From: Thermus amyloliquefaciens
Lineage (GTDB): Bacteria > Deinococcota > Deinococci > Deinococcales > Thermaceae
Length of the DNA: 64,000 nucleotides
Direction: 5' to 3'
Assembly: GCF_000744885.1 (NCBI RefSeq)
Contig: NZ_JQMV01000003.1
Span: 62,001 to 126,000, forward strand
The translations under genes were made by a program, and so were the position numbers. The notes beneath the pieces are model-generated. The model was not told where the DNA came from, made no database searches, and saw only the letters and a list, made by a program, of their open reading frames with translations. Shown piece by piece: positions 35,535 through 44,550 of this stretch (the stretch's first letter is position 1; each line of letters starts with the position of its first letter).

Positions 35535-36296
35535 CTAGGCCTCCTTGGCCAGGAGGCTGCGCACGGCCTCGGGCAGGGGTTCCTCCGGGAAGAGGGTTTG
35601 GAAGCGTTGGGCCAGGTCCTTGAGCAGGGGGCGGAGCCTTTCCTCCCGCAGGGCCTGGGGGAAGAGTTCCTCCATCTCGGCCAGGAGGGAATTCTTGGCC
35701 AAGTACCGGGCCACGAGAAGCGCCTCCCCCTCGAGGCCCGTGGGCCGCCCCCGCTTGAGGCGCTCCGCTTCCTTGCGCACCCAGGGGCTTTCCAGAAGGC
35801 GGCGGCAGGTGGGGCAGGGGTGCTGGGGGCTGGGGCTTTTGCAGATGGGGCAGGGCTCGCCCCGATCCTTCTGCAAAAGGGCCAGGGCGGCCCGGGCCAC
35901 CTTTTCCCGCAACTCCAAGGGGGCCCTTTCCGCCAGCTCCAGGGCCCGGCGGCTGGCCCAAATCAACCGATCGGGGTTTTCCGGGGTTTTGGGGGCCTCC
36001 GGTTCCTTCTCCAGGGGGCCCACCACGAAGCGGATCTCCTTCACCACCCCGGGAAACCGCTCCTCGTAGCGCCGCAGAAGGGCTAGGCGGCTATACGTGA
36101 GCTGGTGGGCGGTGACGGGGTCGGCCACGCGCACGGTGAGGGTGCCCCCCTCGAGGGAAAGGGGCTCGCTGAGGTGGGCCAGCTCCTTGCCCACCACCTC
36201 CCGCCAGGCGGCCAGGACCAGGCCCCGCCTCAGCTTCTCCTTCCCCCCCGCCTTCCTGAGGGCCTCGGGGATCACCTCCTTAAGCCGCCAGGGCAT
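35535..36296 (-). CDS. DciA-like (DUF721) protein with a C-terminal zinc-knuckle region
   Basis: 253 residues. The N-terminal 90 residues (RLKEVIPEALRKAGGKEKLRRGLVLAAWREVVGKELAHLSEPLSLEGGTLTVRVADPVTAHQLTY) are a DUF721/DciA domain; DciA loads or interacts with the replicative helicase in many bacteria lacking DnaC/DnaI. Residues about 145-170 hold CPIC and CPTC pairs that could bind zinc, followed by a helical tail, an extension absent from minimal DciA. It lies 19 nt after recF, a common setting for this family. The helicase-loader role is inferred. Confidence 0.8.
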   Translation of the reverse strand: MPWRLKEVIPEALRKAGGKEKLRRGLVLAAWREVVGKELAHLSEPLSLEGGTLTVRVADPVTAHQLTYSRLALLRRYEERFPGVVKEIRFVVGPLEKEPEAPKTPENPDRLIWASRRALELAERAPLELREKVARAALALLQKDRGEPCPICKSPSPQHPCPTCRRLLESPWVRKEAERLKRGRPTGLEGEALLVARYLAKNSLLAEMEELFPQALREERLRPLLKDLAQRFQTLFPEEPLPEAVRSLLAKEA

Positions 36297-36315
36297 CGCC
36301 CTCCTCCCGGGAGGG

Positions 36316-37338
36316 TCAGCATAAGACCACCCCTCCTTCCACCCAGCATACCGGTACCCCCTTGGGGGCCGAAAGCCCAGCCAGGACGGCTTGCGGCAAC
36401 CCGCGGGCGTAGGCCAGCACCGCCTCCCGTTTGCCCTCGTCCAGCTCCTCGCTCCACTCGTCCACCAGGAGGAGGGGGGCCTCCCCGTGGTGCTCGGAAA
36501 GAAGCCGATGCTCCGCCAGGCGGAGGGCCAGGGCGATGGCCTTGGCCTCCCCCCGGCTGGCGAAACGGTGGACCGGGCGTTCCGAGAGGAGAAAGACCAG
36601 GTCGTCCCGGTGGGGGCCCACCAGGGTCTGCCCCCGGGCCAACTCCTCTTCCCTTTGGGCCTTCAGGGCCTCGAGGAGATCCCCCCCCGCGGTTTCCTCC
36701 AAAAGAAGCCCCGCCTCCCCCGGGGCCAGGCTTTGGTGGACGCCCTGGAAGATGGGCAGGAACCGCTTAAGGAAACGCCTCCTCAAGGCCATGATCTCCA
36801 TGCCGTACCGAGCCAGCTCCCGGTCCCACACCTCAAGCCCATTGCCCCCCGCCTTTAAGAGGGCGTTCCGCTGGCGAAGCGTCTTCTCGTAGGCGGAAAG
36901 GAGGGCGGTGTAGCGCCGGGAGAAGCGCCCGATGAGGCGGTCCAAAAAGGTGCGCCTCTCCTCCCGGCTCCCCAGGACCACCTCCACGTCCTCGGGCAGA
37001 ATCAGGACCGAGCCGGGAAGCTCCTGAAGCGCCCGGAGGTTTGCGGCCTTCTCGTTGAGGAAGACCTCCCTTCCCTCTGGGCCAAGCCGTTGCTCTATGC
37101 GGTAAAGGCCGAGCTCCGTCTCCACCTCGGCGAAGAGCCAGGCCTCCTTCTCCCCAAAGCGGATGAGGTCGGCCAAGGGGCTCCGCACCTCCCCCCCCAG
37201 GGCCAGGTGGAGGCCCAGAAGCAGGCTGGTTTTGCCCTGGGCATTCCCCCCCACCAGGGCAAAGAGGCCTGGCGGGGGACGGAAAGCGGCCAGGGCCAGG
37301 TTGCGGAAGTTTTTCTGGCGAAAGAGGAGAAGCCGCAT
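36316..37338 (-). CDS. recF: DNA replication and repair protein RecF
   Basis: 340 residues. An SMC-like ATPase that binds gapped DNA and helps load RecA with RecO and RecR. It begins RLLLFRQKNFRNLALAAFRPPPGLFALVGGNAQGKTSLLLGLHLAL with Walker A GGNAQGKTS; LASRGEAKAIALALRLAEH is the signature region, and LLLVDEWSEELDEGKR is Walker B with the D-loop. The stop of the upstream MFS gene abuts its ATG. Followed by the dciA-like gene. Confidence 0.94.
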   Translation of the reverse strand: MRLLLFRQKNFRNLALAAFRPPPGLFALVGGNAQGKTSLLLGLHLALGGEVRSPLADLIRFGEKEAWLFAEVETELGLYRIEQRLGPEGREVFLNEKAANLRALQELPGSVLILPEDVEVVLGSREERRTFLDRLIGRFSRRYTALLSAYEKTLRQRNALLKAGGNGLEVWDRELARYGMEIMALRRRFLKRFLPIFQGVHQSLAPGEAGLLLEETAGGDLLEALKAQREEELARGQTLVGPHRDDLVFLLSERPVHRFASRGEAKAIALALRLAEHRLLSEHHGEAPLLLVDEWSEELDEGKREAVLAYARGLPQAVLAGLSAPKGVPVCWVEGGVVLC

Positions 37339-38511
37339 CTAGAGCTTTACCCGACGGAAGAGGGCGGGGAGGAAGAGGAGGGCCAAGAGGAGAAGGCCTC
37401 CCCCCAGGAGGTAGGGGGCCTCGGGGGCCATGCGGTACAGCCCGGTGCCCAGGATGGGCCCCAGCATGCGCCCCAAGGCCTGGGCGGAGCTGTTGAGCCC
37501 CGCCACCAGCCCCTGCTCCCCTTCCCCCACCGCCAGGGAGAGGGCGGCCGTAACCCCCGGTCCCGCCAAGGCGGCCCCCGCCCCCTGGAGGGCCAGGCCC
37601 AAGGCCAGCCCCCAGAAGCTTTGGGCCATGACCAGGATGGCAAAGCCCAGGATGCCCAGGGGAAGGCCCAGGAGGAGAAGGGTTTTGGGGGGCCAGGAGA
37701 GCCTGCGCACCAGGAAACCCTGGATAAAAACCGCCACCAGGCCGTAAAGCACCAGGGCCAGGCCCACGCTTCTTGCGGTGGCCAAGGCGGAGAGCCCCAA
37801 CCGGTCCTGGAAATAGAAGGCGAGGGTCTGCTCCAGGGACACGCTGGAGAGGTTCAGGGCAAACCCCAGGAGGAGAAGGGGGAAGACGCGGGCGTCCCAA
37901 GGGGAAAGCCGCCTTACCTCCCGGGTTCCCGCAGGCCGGGACTCGGGAAGAACCAGGGCCACGAAGAGGGCGTTCAAGAGGGCAAACCCCGCGGAGAAAA
38001 ACACCGGGGCCAAAAGGCCCAAGAGGGCGGCGAGCCCCGCCCCCAGGGCTGGCCCCAGGATCACCGCCAGGCCGAAGGCCGCCCCCAGAAGGGCCATGCC
38101 CGCCGTGCGGTTTTCCCGCCCCGTGATGTCCGCTACGTAGGCCTGGGCGGTGGGCAGGGTGGCGGAGCTAAAGGCCCCGCCGATGAGCCGGGCCAGCAGG
38201 AGAAGGGGAAAGAGGAAGGCGGGCGGGACCAGCTCTTTCTCCCCCAGGAGGGCGAAGAGGCCAAAGAGGAAAAAGCTCACCCCAAAGCCCAGGATGCCCA
38301 CGAGAAGGATGGGCTTGCGCCCGCGTTCGCTCAGCCTTCCCCAGAAGGGGGAGAGCAGAAACTGCATGAGGGCGTAGCCCGTGGAGAAAAGGCCCACCTG
38401 GACCTCGGTAAGCCCCAGCGTCCGCCCCAAGGGCCCCAGGATGGGGAAGAGGATGGAAAGCCCGAGAACGCTGTTGAACAGGGTGAGGAAGAGGAGGCCA
38501 AGAGGGGACAT
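37339..38511 (-). CDS. Major facilitator superfamily transporter
   Basis: 390 residues, about 12 membrane helices. The loop 2-3 motif GRLSERGRKPILLVG is the MFS signature (GxLxDRxGRRxxL), with LGAAFGLAVILGPALGAGL as motif C in helix 5, typical of drug:H+ antiporters of the TetA/MdtG type. The substrate is unknown. It is encoded directly before recF with no gap, suggesting co-transcription but not shared function. Confidence 0.88.
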   Translation of the reverse strand: MSPLGLLFLTLFNSVLGLSILFPILGPLGRTLGLTEVQVGLFSTGYALMQFLLSPFWGRLSERGRKPILLVGILGFGVSFFLFGLFALLGEKELVPPAFLFPLLLLARLIGGAFSSATLPTAQAYVADITGRENRTAGMALLGAAFGLAVILGPALGAGLAALLGLLAPVFFSAGFALLNALFVALVLPESRPAGTREVRRLSPWDARVFPLLLLGFALNLSSVSLEQTLAFYFQDRLGLSALATARSVGLALVLYGLVAVFIQGFLVRRLSWPPKTLLLLGLPLGILGFAILVMAQSFWGLALGLALQGAGAALAGPGVTAALSLAVGEGEQGLVAGLNSSAQALGRMLGPILGTGLYRMAPEAPYLLGGGLLLLALLFLPALFRRVKL

Positions 38512-38521
38512 GAACCAAAGT

Positions 38522-39313
38522 CTATCCGAAGCGGCCGGTGATGTAGGCCTCGGTGCGGGGGTCCGTGGGCTTGGTGAAGATGGCCTCGGTGGGACCGAAC
38601 TCCACCATTTCCCCGTTGAGGAAGAAGGCGGTGTAGTCGGATATCCGGGCGGCCTGTTGCATGTTGTGGGTCACGATGACGATGGTCACCTGTTCCTTTA
38701 GGGAAAGGAGGAGGTCCTCAATGGCCTGGGTGGAGATGGGATCCAGGCTGGCGGTGGGTTCGTCCATGAGGAGGACTTCCGGCTCCACCGCCAGGGCCCG
38801 GGCGATGGTGAGGCGTTGTTGCTGCCCCCCAGAAAGGCCACTGGCGGGGGTGCGCAGGCGATCCTTCACCTCGTCCCACAAGGCGGCCCCGCGCAGGGCC
38901 CTTTCCACCGCCTCGTCCAGGCGGCGCTTATCCCTGATGCCCACCAGCTTAAGCCCCGCCGCCACGTTGTCGTAGATGGACATGGTGGGAAAGGCGGTGG
39001 GCTTTTGGAAGACCATGCCCACCCGCCTCCGCACCAAAACCGGGTCCACACCGGGAGCGTAGATGTTTTCCCCATCCAGGAGGACCTCCCCCTCCACCTT
39101 GGCGATGGGGGTTAGGTCGTGCATGCGGTTGAGGGCCCTGAGAAACGTGGTCTTGCCGCACCCGGAGGGGCCGATGAGGGCGGTGACCCGGTGGCGGTAC
39201 AGGGGGAGGTTCACCCCGCCCCCAACCCCCACACCCACCCGGTTCCCGTAGCGGACCACGAGCCCCCTGGACTCCATGTGTGTGCTCACGGCTACCTTCG
39301 TTTCCGGTGGCAT
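38522..39313 (-). CDS. pstB: Phosphate ABC transporter ATP-binding protein
   Basis: 263 residues. The ATPase of the high-affinity phosphate importer: Walker [11 protein letters not shown]-loop VFQKPTAFP, signature LSGGQQQR, Walker [14 protein letters not shown], and switch HN. NRMHDL and the [18 protein letters not shown] ending are PstB-specific. The ATG follows the pstA stop directly. No phoU follows; an MFS gene lies upstream on the chromosome side of recF instead. Confidence 0.95.
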   Translation of the reverse strand: MPPETKVAVSTHMESRGLVVRYGNRVGVGVGGGVNLPLYRHRVTALIGPSGCGKTTFLRALNRMHDLTPIAKVEGEVLLDGENIYAPGVDPVLVRRRVGMVFQKPTAFPTMSIYDNVAAGLKLVGIRDKRRLDEAVERALRGAALWDEVKDRLRTPASGLSGGQQQRLTIARALAVEPEVLLMDEPTASLDPISTQAIEDLLLSLKEQVTIVIVTHNMQQAARISDYTAFFLNGEMVEFGPTEAIFTKPTDPRTEAYITGRFG

Positions 39314-40177
39314 TCAGAACCTCCTCCTCGAGGCCCACCGGGCCAGCAGGCTCGTCAGGGTAATGAGCCCAAAGAGCACCAACCCTGCGGCCCAGGCCTG
39401 GCGGTGCCAATCCTCGTAGGGGCTGATGGCGAAGGCAAAGAGGCGTAGGGGAAGGGTATCCATGGGTTTCATGGGGTTCAGTTCCAATAGGGGGCTCCCG
39501 AAGGCGGTGAAGAGCAAAGGCGCCGCCTCCCCCGCCGCCCGGGCAAAGGCCAAGAGGACCCCGGTGATGAGCCCTGCCCGGGCGGTGGGCAGGACCAGGG
39601 AGAGGATCACCCGCCAGCGGGGAAGCCCAAGGGCCAGTCCAGCCTCACGGATTTCCTTGGGCACCAGGCTAAGCACCCCCTCGGTGCTCCGGGCCAGGAT
39701 GGGGATCATGAGAAAACCCAAGGCAAAAGCCCCCGAAAGGCCCGAAAAGCCTCCCATGGGCTTAACGATGAGGATAAACGCCAGGAGTCCAAAGAGGATG
39801 GCGGGCATGCCATTTAGGGTGTCGGAGAGGAGGCGGAGGTAAGGGTTTATCGGGTGATCCGGATACTCCGCCAAGAGAATCCCCGCGGCTAGGCCAAAGG
39901 GCAGGGCGATGAGAAGCCCAAGCCCATCCACGATCAAGGTTCCCACAATGGCTTGCCGAAGACCACCCCCGGTTTCCCCTGGGGGACGCATGTCCTTGAG
40001 GAAGAGATCCAGGTTCAAGGCGCTGGCCCCCTGGGCTAGGGCATAGGCCAGCACCAGGAAGAGGACAAGAAAAGCCAGCCCGGTCCCCAGGCCCACCAGA
40101 CCCATCATGAAGCGCTCCTTGCGGTAACGGCGCCTTAGGGCCAGGTCCCTTTCCAGGGTTCTTGCAGAGGAAACCAC
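39314..40177 (-). CDS. pstA: Phosphate ABC transporter permease PstA
   Basis: 287 residues, about six membrane segments. The cytoplasmic coupling loop is EIREAGLALGLPRWRVILSLVLPTARAGLITGVLLAFARAAGEAAPLLFTA, the permease EAA motif with the PstA-type AGEAAPLLFTA end. GTG start shares a base with the pstC stop (TAGTG). It forms the channel with PstC. Confidence 0.93.
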   Translation of the reverse strand: MVSSARTLERDLALRRRYRKERFMMGLVGLGTGLAFLVLFLVLAYALAQGASALNLDLFLKDMRPPGETGGGLRQAIVGTLIVDGLGLLIALPFGLAAGILLAEYPDHPINPYLRLLSDTLNGMPAILFGLLAFILIVKPMGGFSGLSGAFALGFLMIPILARSTEGVLSLVPKEIREAGLALGLPRWRVILSLVLPTARAGLITGVLLAFARAAGEAAPLLFTAFGSPLLELNPMKPMDTLPLRLFAFAISPYEDWHRQAWAAGLVLFGLITLTSLLARWASRRRF

Positions 40178-41130
40178 TACAGCACCCCCTTAACCAGGCG
40201 TTCTTGGCGCCTAAGGATGTAAACGGCCGCTAGGTTCACCCCCATGGAAACCCAAAAGAGCAGGAAGCCCACCGCGATCAGGGCGGAAAGGTGCAGATCC
40301 TCCACAGCCTCGGTGAACTCGTTGGCGATCACGCTGGGCATGGTGGCGGCGCCGCCAAAGAGGGTGTAGGGGAGCTTGTGGGAGTTGCCGATGACCATGG
40401 TCACCGCCATGGTTTCTCCCACAGCCCGGGCAAGGGCCAGAAAGGCCCCGGCGATGATCCCGCCCCGGGCCAGGGGAAGGACGGCCATGCGCATCACTTC
40501 CCAACGGGTAGCCCCTAGGGCATAAGCCGCTTCCCGGTGTTCCTTGGGCACCAAGGCGATGGCGTCCCGGGCCAAGGCTGCGGTAAAGGGGACGATCATG
40601 GCGGACAGGATCAGGACCGCGGTCATCAATCCGTATCCCGTGGGCACTCCCAAGAAGGGGAGGAGCCACGGGGCTTGTTCGGCTGCCCACATGTAAAGGG
40701 GAAGTTGCACCCGGTCCCGGATCCATGGGGCAAGGACGAAGATGCCCCAGAGGCCGTAGACCACGCTGGGCACGGCCGCCATAAGATCCAGTAGGAAGTT
40801 GATGGTCTGCGCCAACCACCTGGGGGCGTACTCCGCGGCGAAGATGGCCGCGGCCAGGGCGGGGAAGAAGGAGAGGAAAAGGGCGGAAAGGCTTACGATG
40901 AGGGTGCCGAGAATGTAGGGCCAGGCTCCAAAGGACTTCTGGATTACCGGGTCCCATTCCGTGCCCAAGGCGAACCCCCAAAGCCCAAACCGCCTTAGGG
41001 CCAGGCTTCCCCCCTGGTAAAGCTCCCAGGCCATGAGCAGGGCCAAGGCCACCACCCCCAAGGCCAGGAAAAGGAGGGCCCAGGCAAAGATCCGGTCGCC
41101 AAAATGGGTGTATAGCCGCTTCATGGGCAA
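40177..41130 (-). CDS. pstC: Phosphate ABC transporter permease PstC
   Basis: 317 residues, about six membrane segments. KEHREAAYALGATRWEVMRMAVLPLARGGIIAGAFLALARAVGETMAVTMVIGN is the EAA coupling loop with the PstC-type RAVGETMAVTMVIGN motif. FLLDLMAAVPSVVYGLWGIFVL is also characteristic. It starts 62 nt after pstS, across a strong hairpin. Confidence 0.93.
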   Translation of the reverse strand: MPMKRLYTHFGDRIFAWALLFLALGVVALALLMAWELYQGGSLALRRFGLWGFALGTEWDPVIQKSFGAWPYILGTLIVSLSALFLSFFPALAAAIFAAEYAPRWLAQTINFLLDLMAAVPSVVYGLWGIFVLAPWIRDRVQLPLYMWAAEQAPWLLPFLGVPTGYGLMTAVLILSAMIVPFTAALARDAIALVPKEHREAAYALGATRWEVMRMAVLPLARGGIIAGAFLALARAVGETMAVTMVIGNSHKLPYTLFGGAATMPSVIANEFTEAVEDLHLSALIAVGFLLFWVSMGVNLAAVYILRRQERLVKGVL

Positions 41131-41146
41131 CCCCTTTTCAAGATAA

Positions 41147-41177
41147 GGGGTGGCCTTGGAATGGAAAAGGCCACCCC
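41147..41177 (-). terminator. Intercistronic hairpin between pstS and pstC
   Basis: A perfect 11-bp stem (GGGGTGGCCTT and complement) around a 9-nt loop, 15 nt after the pstS stop. Without a proper U-run it is probably an attenuator or an mRNA-stabilising 3' end that lets pstS be made in excess over the membrane subunits. Confidence 0.65.
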
Positions 41178-41192
41178 TAGGATGAGGCCTTT

Positions 41193-42272
41193 CTAACGCC
41201 CCACGATCTCTTTACCGATGGGCTTGCCCTCGTAGGTGACCCGAGAAACCAGGGCCAGGGCCCGCTGCTGGGCCACCGAGGAGAGGGCCCCGTAGGTGAG
41301 GGGCTCGTTGAACTTCTGCCCCTCGGTGAGGATCCACTTCACAAACTCCACCAGGGCCCGGGCCTCGGCCTCGCTCTTCACCGCCTTGTTGGCGGAGAGG
41401 TTTTCGTAGAGGAGGAGGTAGGTGAAGCTGGCGATGGGGTAGCCATCGGGGGCTGCGGTGTCGGTGAGGGAGACCCGCATGTCCCCGGGGAGGGGCACGT
41501 TAGCAGCGGATTTGATGCTGGCCAGGTCCGCCAGGATGAACCGCCCCGCCTTGTTCCGCACGGCCCCGTAGCTCAGGTTGTTCTGCTTGGCGTAGGTGAC
41601 CTCCACGTAGCCGATGGCCCCAGGGGTCTGTTTGACCACGCCCGCCACGCCCTCGTTGCCCTTGCCCCCCACGCCCACGGGCCACTGGACGCTGGTACCC
41701 CGCCCCACCTTGCTGGCCCACTCGGGGGAGACCTTGGAAAGGTAGTCCACCCAAACGTAGGTGGTACCGGAGCCGTCGGAGCGGTGCACCACGGTGATGG
41801 GCAGGGGAGGAAGCTTTACGTTGGGGTTGAGCTCCTGGAGGGCGGGGTCGTTCCAGACCTTGATCTTGCCCAGGTAAATATTCGCCAGGACTGGGCCCGA
41901 GAAGCGCAAAGGTTCCCGTATGCCGGGGAGGTTATAGACGGGAACCACGGCCCCCAAAGCGTACCCGATGTTGAGGGCATTGGTTTTAAACCTCTCCCGC
42001 ACCTCCTTTATCCTTTGATCGTCCAAAGGGGCATCGCTGGCCCCGAAGTGCACGGTCTGCTCCAGGAACTGACGGATCCCCCCACCGGAGCCGATGGACT
42101 GGTAATTGATGCGCACCTTACCCCCGGTAAGCCGGGTGTACTCGTCCCCATACTTGGCCATCAGGGGATAGGGAAAGGTGGCTCCCGCTCCCACCAAGGT
42201 GATGGACTGTTGCGCCCATGCCGAGGCTACGAGCACCAAAGCTCCCAAGACCGTTGCCGTTAACCGTCGCAT
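41193..42272 (-). CDS. pstS: Phosphate-binding protein PstS
   Basis: 359 residues with a signal peptide (RRLTATVLGALVLVASAWAQQ). It captures phosphate outside the membrane for PstCAB. ITLVGAGATFPYPLMAKYGDEY and NYQSIGSGGGIRQF with VHFGASDAPL form one half of the phosphate site; VVHRSDGSGTTYVWVDYL and GNEGVAG complete it. A GGGAGG Shine-Dalgarno precedes the ATG. No lipobox Cys is visible, so the protein should be free in the periplasm-like space. Confidence 0.95.
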   Translation of the reverse strand: MRRLTATVLGALVLVASAWAQQSITLVGAGATFPYPLMAKYGDEYTRLTGGKVRINYQSIGSGGGIRQFLEQTVHFGASDAPLDDQRIKEVRERFKTNALNIGYALGAVVPVYNLPGIREPLRFSGPVLANIYLGKIKVWNDPALQELNPNVKLPPLPITVVHRSDGSGTTYVWVDYLSKVSPEWASKVGRGTSVQWPVGVGGKGNEGVAGVVKQTPGAIGYVEVTYAKQNNLSYGAVRNKAGRFILADLASIKSAANVPLPGDMRVSLTDTAAPDGYPIASFTYLLLYENLSANKAVKSEAEARALVEFVKWILTEGQKFNEPLTYGALSSVAQQRALALVSRVTYEGKPIGKEIVGR

Positions 42273-42307
42273 CCTAAACCTCCCACCCGTACTTTGCCAG
42301 CCCCTTG

Positions 42308-43429
42308 TCAGGAGAAAGTCAAGGCCCTTTCCGTCAAGTCCTGGTCAAGGCCTGCCAGGTTGTAAATCCCCCGCCGGATCACCGCACCCCCCAAGAGCCT
42401 CTCCTCCTGGTAGAAGGCGGCGCTCTGCCCCGGGGTCACGGCGAAGACCGGGCTGGCAAAGCGAAGGCGCAAGGGGCGTAAGGACTCCACCTGGGCCCTT
42501 ACGGGGGGGGTGCGGTAGCGCACCTGGACCTCCACCTCCTCCGGGAGTTCGGCGAGGAGGTTGGCCTCCTCCCCTTCCAGCCCCAGCCAAAGGGCGGCCT
42601 CCCTGGGCCCCACGTAGACCACGTTGGCCAGGGGATCCACCCCCACCACGTACCGCTCCAGGTGGGGCTTATAGAGCCCAAGGCCCTTCCGCTGGCCGAT
42701 GGTGTAGAGGCTTGCCCCCTGGTGCTCCCCCACCACTTCCCCGGTGAGGGCGTCCACCACCGGGCCGGGGCGCACCTGGAGCCTTTCCCTAAGGAACGCC
42801 TTCAGGTCCCCGGCCACGAAGCAGAGGTTTTGGCTTTCCGGCTTCCTGGCGGTGGGAAGCCCAGCCCGTTCCGCCAGGGCCCGCACCTCGGCCTTGGTCA
42901 TTCCCCCCACGGGGAAAAGGAGGTGGGGAAGGGCCTCCTTGGGGGTTCCCCAGAGGAAGTAGCTCTGGTCTTTCAAGGGGTCTATTCCCCGAAGCAGGGC
43001 TTCCCCTTCCCGGCGCACGTAGTGACCGGTGGCCACGTGGTCCAGGCCAAGGCGCCGCGCCTGCTTGAGGAGGGCGCCGAACTTCACGAAGGTGTTGCAC
43101 CGGGCGCAGGGGTTGGGGGTGCGGCCTTGGGCGTAGTCCTTAAGGAAGGGTTGGATGATCTCCTCTTCAAAGGTTTCCCGGTAGTCCAGGAGGTAGAAGG
43201 GGATGCCCAAGAGGTCCGCCACCCGCCGGGCCTCGTAGGCGGCCTCGGGGGTGCAGCAGCTTTCCCAGGCCCGCCCCCCTGGGCCCTCGAGGACCGGCCG
43301 GGGAGGTTCCTCGGGCCAGAAGCGCATCATGGCCCCCACCACCTCGTACCCCGCCTCCTTCAAGAGGTAGGCGGAAACCGAGGAGTCCACCCCCCCGGAC
43401 ATGGCTACCAGGACCTTGGGCTTAGGCAT
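42308..43429 (-). CDS. mnmA: tRNA-specific 2-thiouridylase MnmA
   Basis: 373 residues. It inserts sulfur at position 2 of the wobble uridine in tRNA for Lys, Glu and Gln. VLVAMSGGVDSSVSAYLL is the PP-loop, GRTPNPCARCNTFVKFG carries the first catalytic Cys, and KPESQNLCFV the second. ATG 43429 (MPKPKVLVAMSGG) is the family start. It is the first identified gene before pstS, 35 nt away, and substrates tRNA-Lys(UUU) and possibly tRNA-Glu are encoded in this window or elsewhere. Confidence 0.95.
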   Translation of the reverse strand: MPKPKVLVAMSGGVDSSVSAYLLKEAGYEVVGAMMRFWPEEPPRPVLEGPGGRAWESCCTPEAAYEARRVADLLGIPFYLLDYRETFEEEIIQPFLKDYAQGRTPNPCARCNTFVKFGALLKQARRLGLDHVATGHYVRREGEALLRGIDPLKDQSYFLWGTPKEALPHLLFPVGGMTKAEVRALAERAGLPTARKPESQNLCFVAGDLKAFLRERLQVRPGPVVDALTGEVVGEHQGASLYTIGQRKGLGLYKPHLERYVVGVDPLANVVYVGPREAALWLGLEGEEANLLAELPEEVEVQVRYRTPPVRAQVESLRPLRLRFASPVFAVTPGQSAAFYQEERLLGGAVIRRGIYNLAGLDQDLTERALTFS

Positions 43430-43465
43430 CGCTCCTCCCCCACTTCCTTCAGGATACGCTAAGTG

Positions 43466-43518
43466 CCCCCGTCGTGGCTTGGGGCCCCAGAAAGGCTTTG
43501 GGCATCGCCCTTCTTTGT
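43466..43518 (+). repeat. Dispersed intergenic repeat, copy A
   Basis: Between mnmA and the DUF1385 gene. The core CAGAAAGGCTTTGGGC followed by ATCGCCCTTCTTT recurs with small changes at 61874-61934 (opposite strand) and 54800-54846. The flank CGTCGTGGCTTGGGGCCC is shared with the 61.9-kb copy. Confidence 0.6.
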
Positions 43519-43626
43519 CCATTGCGGCAACCCCCATGCCACGGCGCTTGGGTGCCCTTCCCTGGGCCCTTGGCGACTTCCCCAGGGTCTACGCCACCGG
43601 AGGGGTGGGCCTCAAAGCCCGGGGCC

Positions 43627-44511
43627 TCAGGCCACCACCCGTTCGCCCAGGGCGGCTTCCGTGCTCCTGATGGCCACCTCCACCATGTCCGGGGTGGGCT
43701 CGGCCACGGTGAGGGCCTGGAAGCGGAAGCCAAGCCCCCTAAGGAGGCGGGAGAGGGGATCCTCGTGCCGGGCGGAGAGGTAGAGGAGCTCAAAGGCCAA
43801 GGCCGCCACCAGGGGCAGGAAGAGGACCCGGGCGAGGAGGCGCCACCAGAGCACCTCCGGGGCGGGGATGAGGCTATAGACCAGGATGGAAACCACGATG
43901 ACGAAGGCGATGAAGGTGGTGCCGCAACGGGGGTGGAAGCGGGGCTGGGCCATGACGTTTTCCACCGTGAGGGGAAGCCCCTTTTCAAAGGCGTGGATGG
44001 CCTTGTGCTCCGCCCCGTGGTACATGAAAAAGCGCCGGATCTCGGGCATGCGGCCGATGAAGCGCAGGTAGCCCACCAGGAGCCCCACCTTGATGAGGCC
44101 CGCCAGGAGGTTGTAGAGGAGGGGAAGGCGGGCGGGGTCCACCAGAAGGCCGGAAAGGAAGCCGGGAAGCACGATGAAAAGCGCAATGCCGATGAGGAGG
44201 CTCACCGCCACCGTGCCCCAGAGGGCCCCCTTGGGCACCTCTTCCTCGCCCCCGACGAGTTCGGCGCTCCGGGCCAGGGCCCGGTAGCTCACGGAAAGGG
44301 CGTCCAAGAGGGCCACCACCCCCCGGACCAGGGGCAGGCGGGCCCAGGGGTAGCGCTGGCTTAGGGCGGGTTCCTCGTGGCGCTCCACGTGCACCCCCCC
44401 ATCGGGGAGGCGCACCGCCAGGGCCCAGGCCCAGGGGGATTTCATCATCACCCCCTCGAGGGCCGCCGAGCCCCCCAGGGTCAGCTGTTGGGCGAGCAAG
44501 GGAAGCCGCAT
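43627..44511 (-). CDS. DUF1385 family membrane protein
   Basis: 294 residues. It begins with a short soluble region (LTLGGSAALEGVMMKSPWAWALAVRLPDG), typical of DUF1385, then has about four membrane segments, with FFMYHGAEHKAIHAFEKG and RFHPRCGTTFIAFV between them; the conserved GAEHK and HPRCGT motifs are family hallmarks. Function is unknown. ATG 44511 is chosen; ATG 44520 is in frame. It is divergent from pepA. Confidence 0.88.
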   Translation of the reverse strand: MRLPLLAQQLTLGGSAALEGVMMKSPWAWALAVRLPDGGVHVERHEEPALSQRYPWARLPLVRGVVALLDALSVSYRALARSAELVGGEEEVPKGALWGTVAVSLLIGIALFIVLPGFLSGLLVDPARLPLLYNLLAGLIKVGLLVGYLRFIGRMPEIRRFFMYHGAEHKAIHAFEKGLPLTVENVMAQPRFHPRCGTTFIAFVIVVSILVYSLIPAPEVLWWRLLARVLFLPLVAALAFELLYLSARHEDPLSRLLRGLGFRFQALTVAEPTPDMVEVAIRSTEAALGERVVA

Positions 44512-44550
44512 CCCTCCCATTCTGCCATGGGGGCGTGGTATCTTCCAGGC

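Noticed and set aside
35193-35535. Possible further small RNA around the tRNA cluster
   Set aside because: The space between promoter and terminator is fully used by the three tRNAs and spacers of 1 to 6 nt.
37090-38541. 483-codon plus-strand frame opposite recF and the MFS gene
   Set aside because: Low-complexity (Gly, Gln, Glu, Pro) and overlaps two clear genes; an artefact of third-position GC.
42273-42330. Possible Pho box before pstS (TGAC repeated 11 nt apart)
   Set aside because: Only two degenerate half-sites, partly inside mnmA; too weak against GC-rich background.
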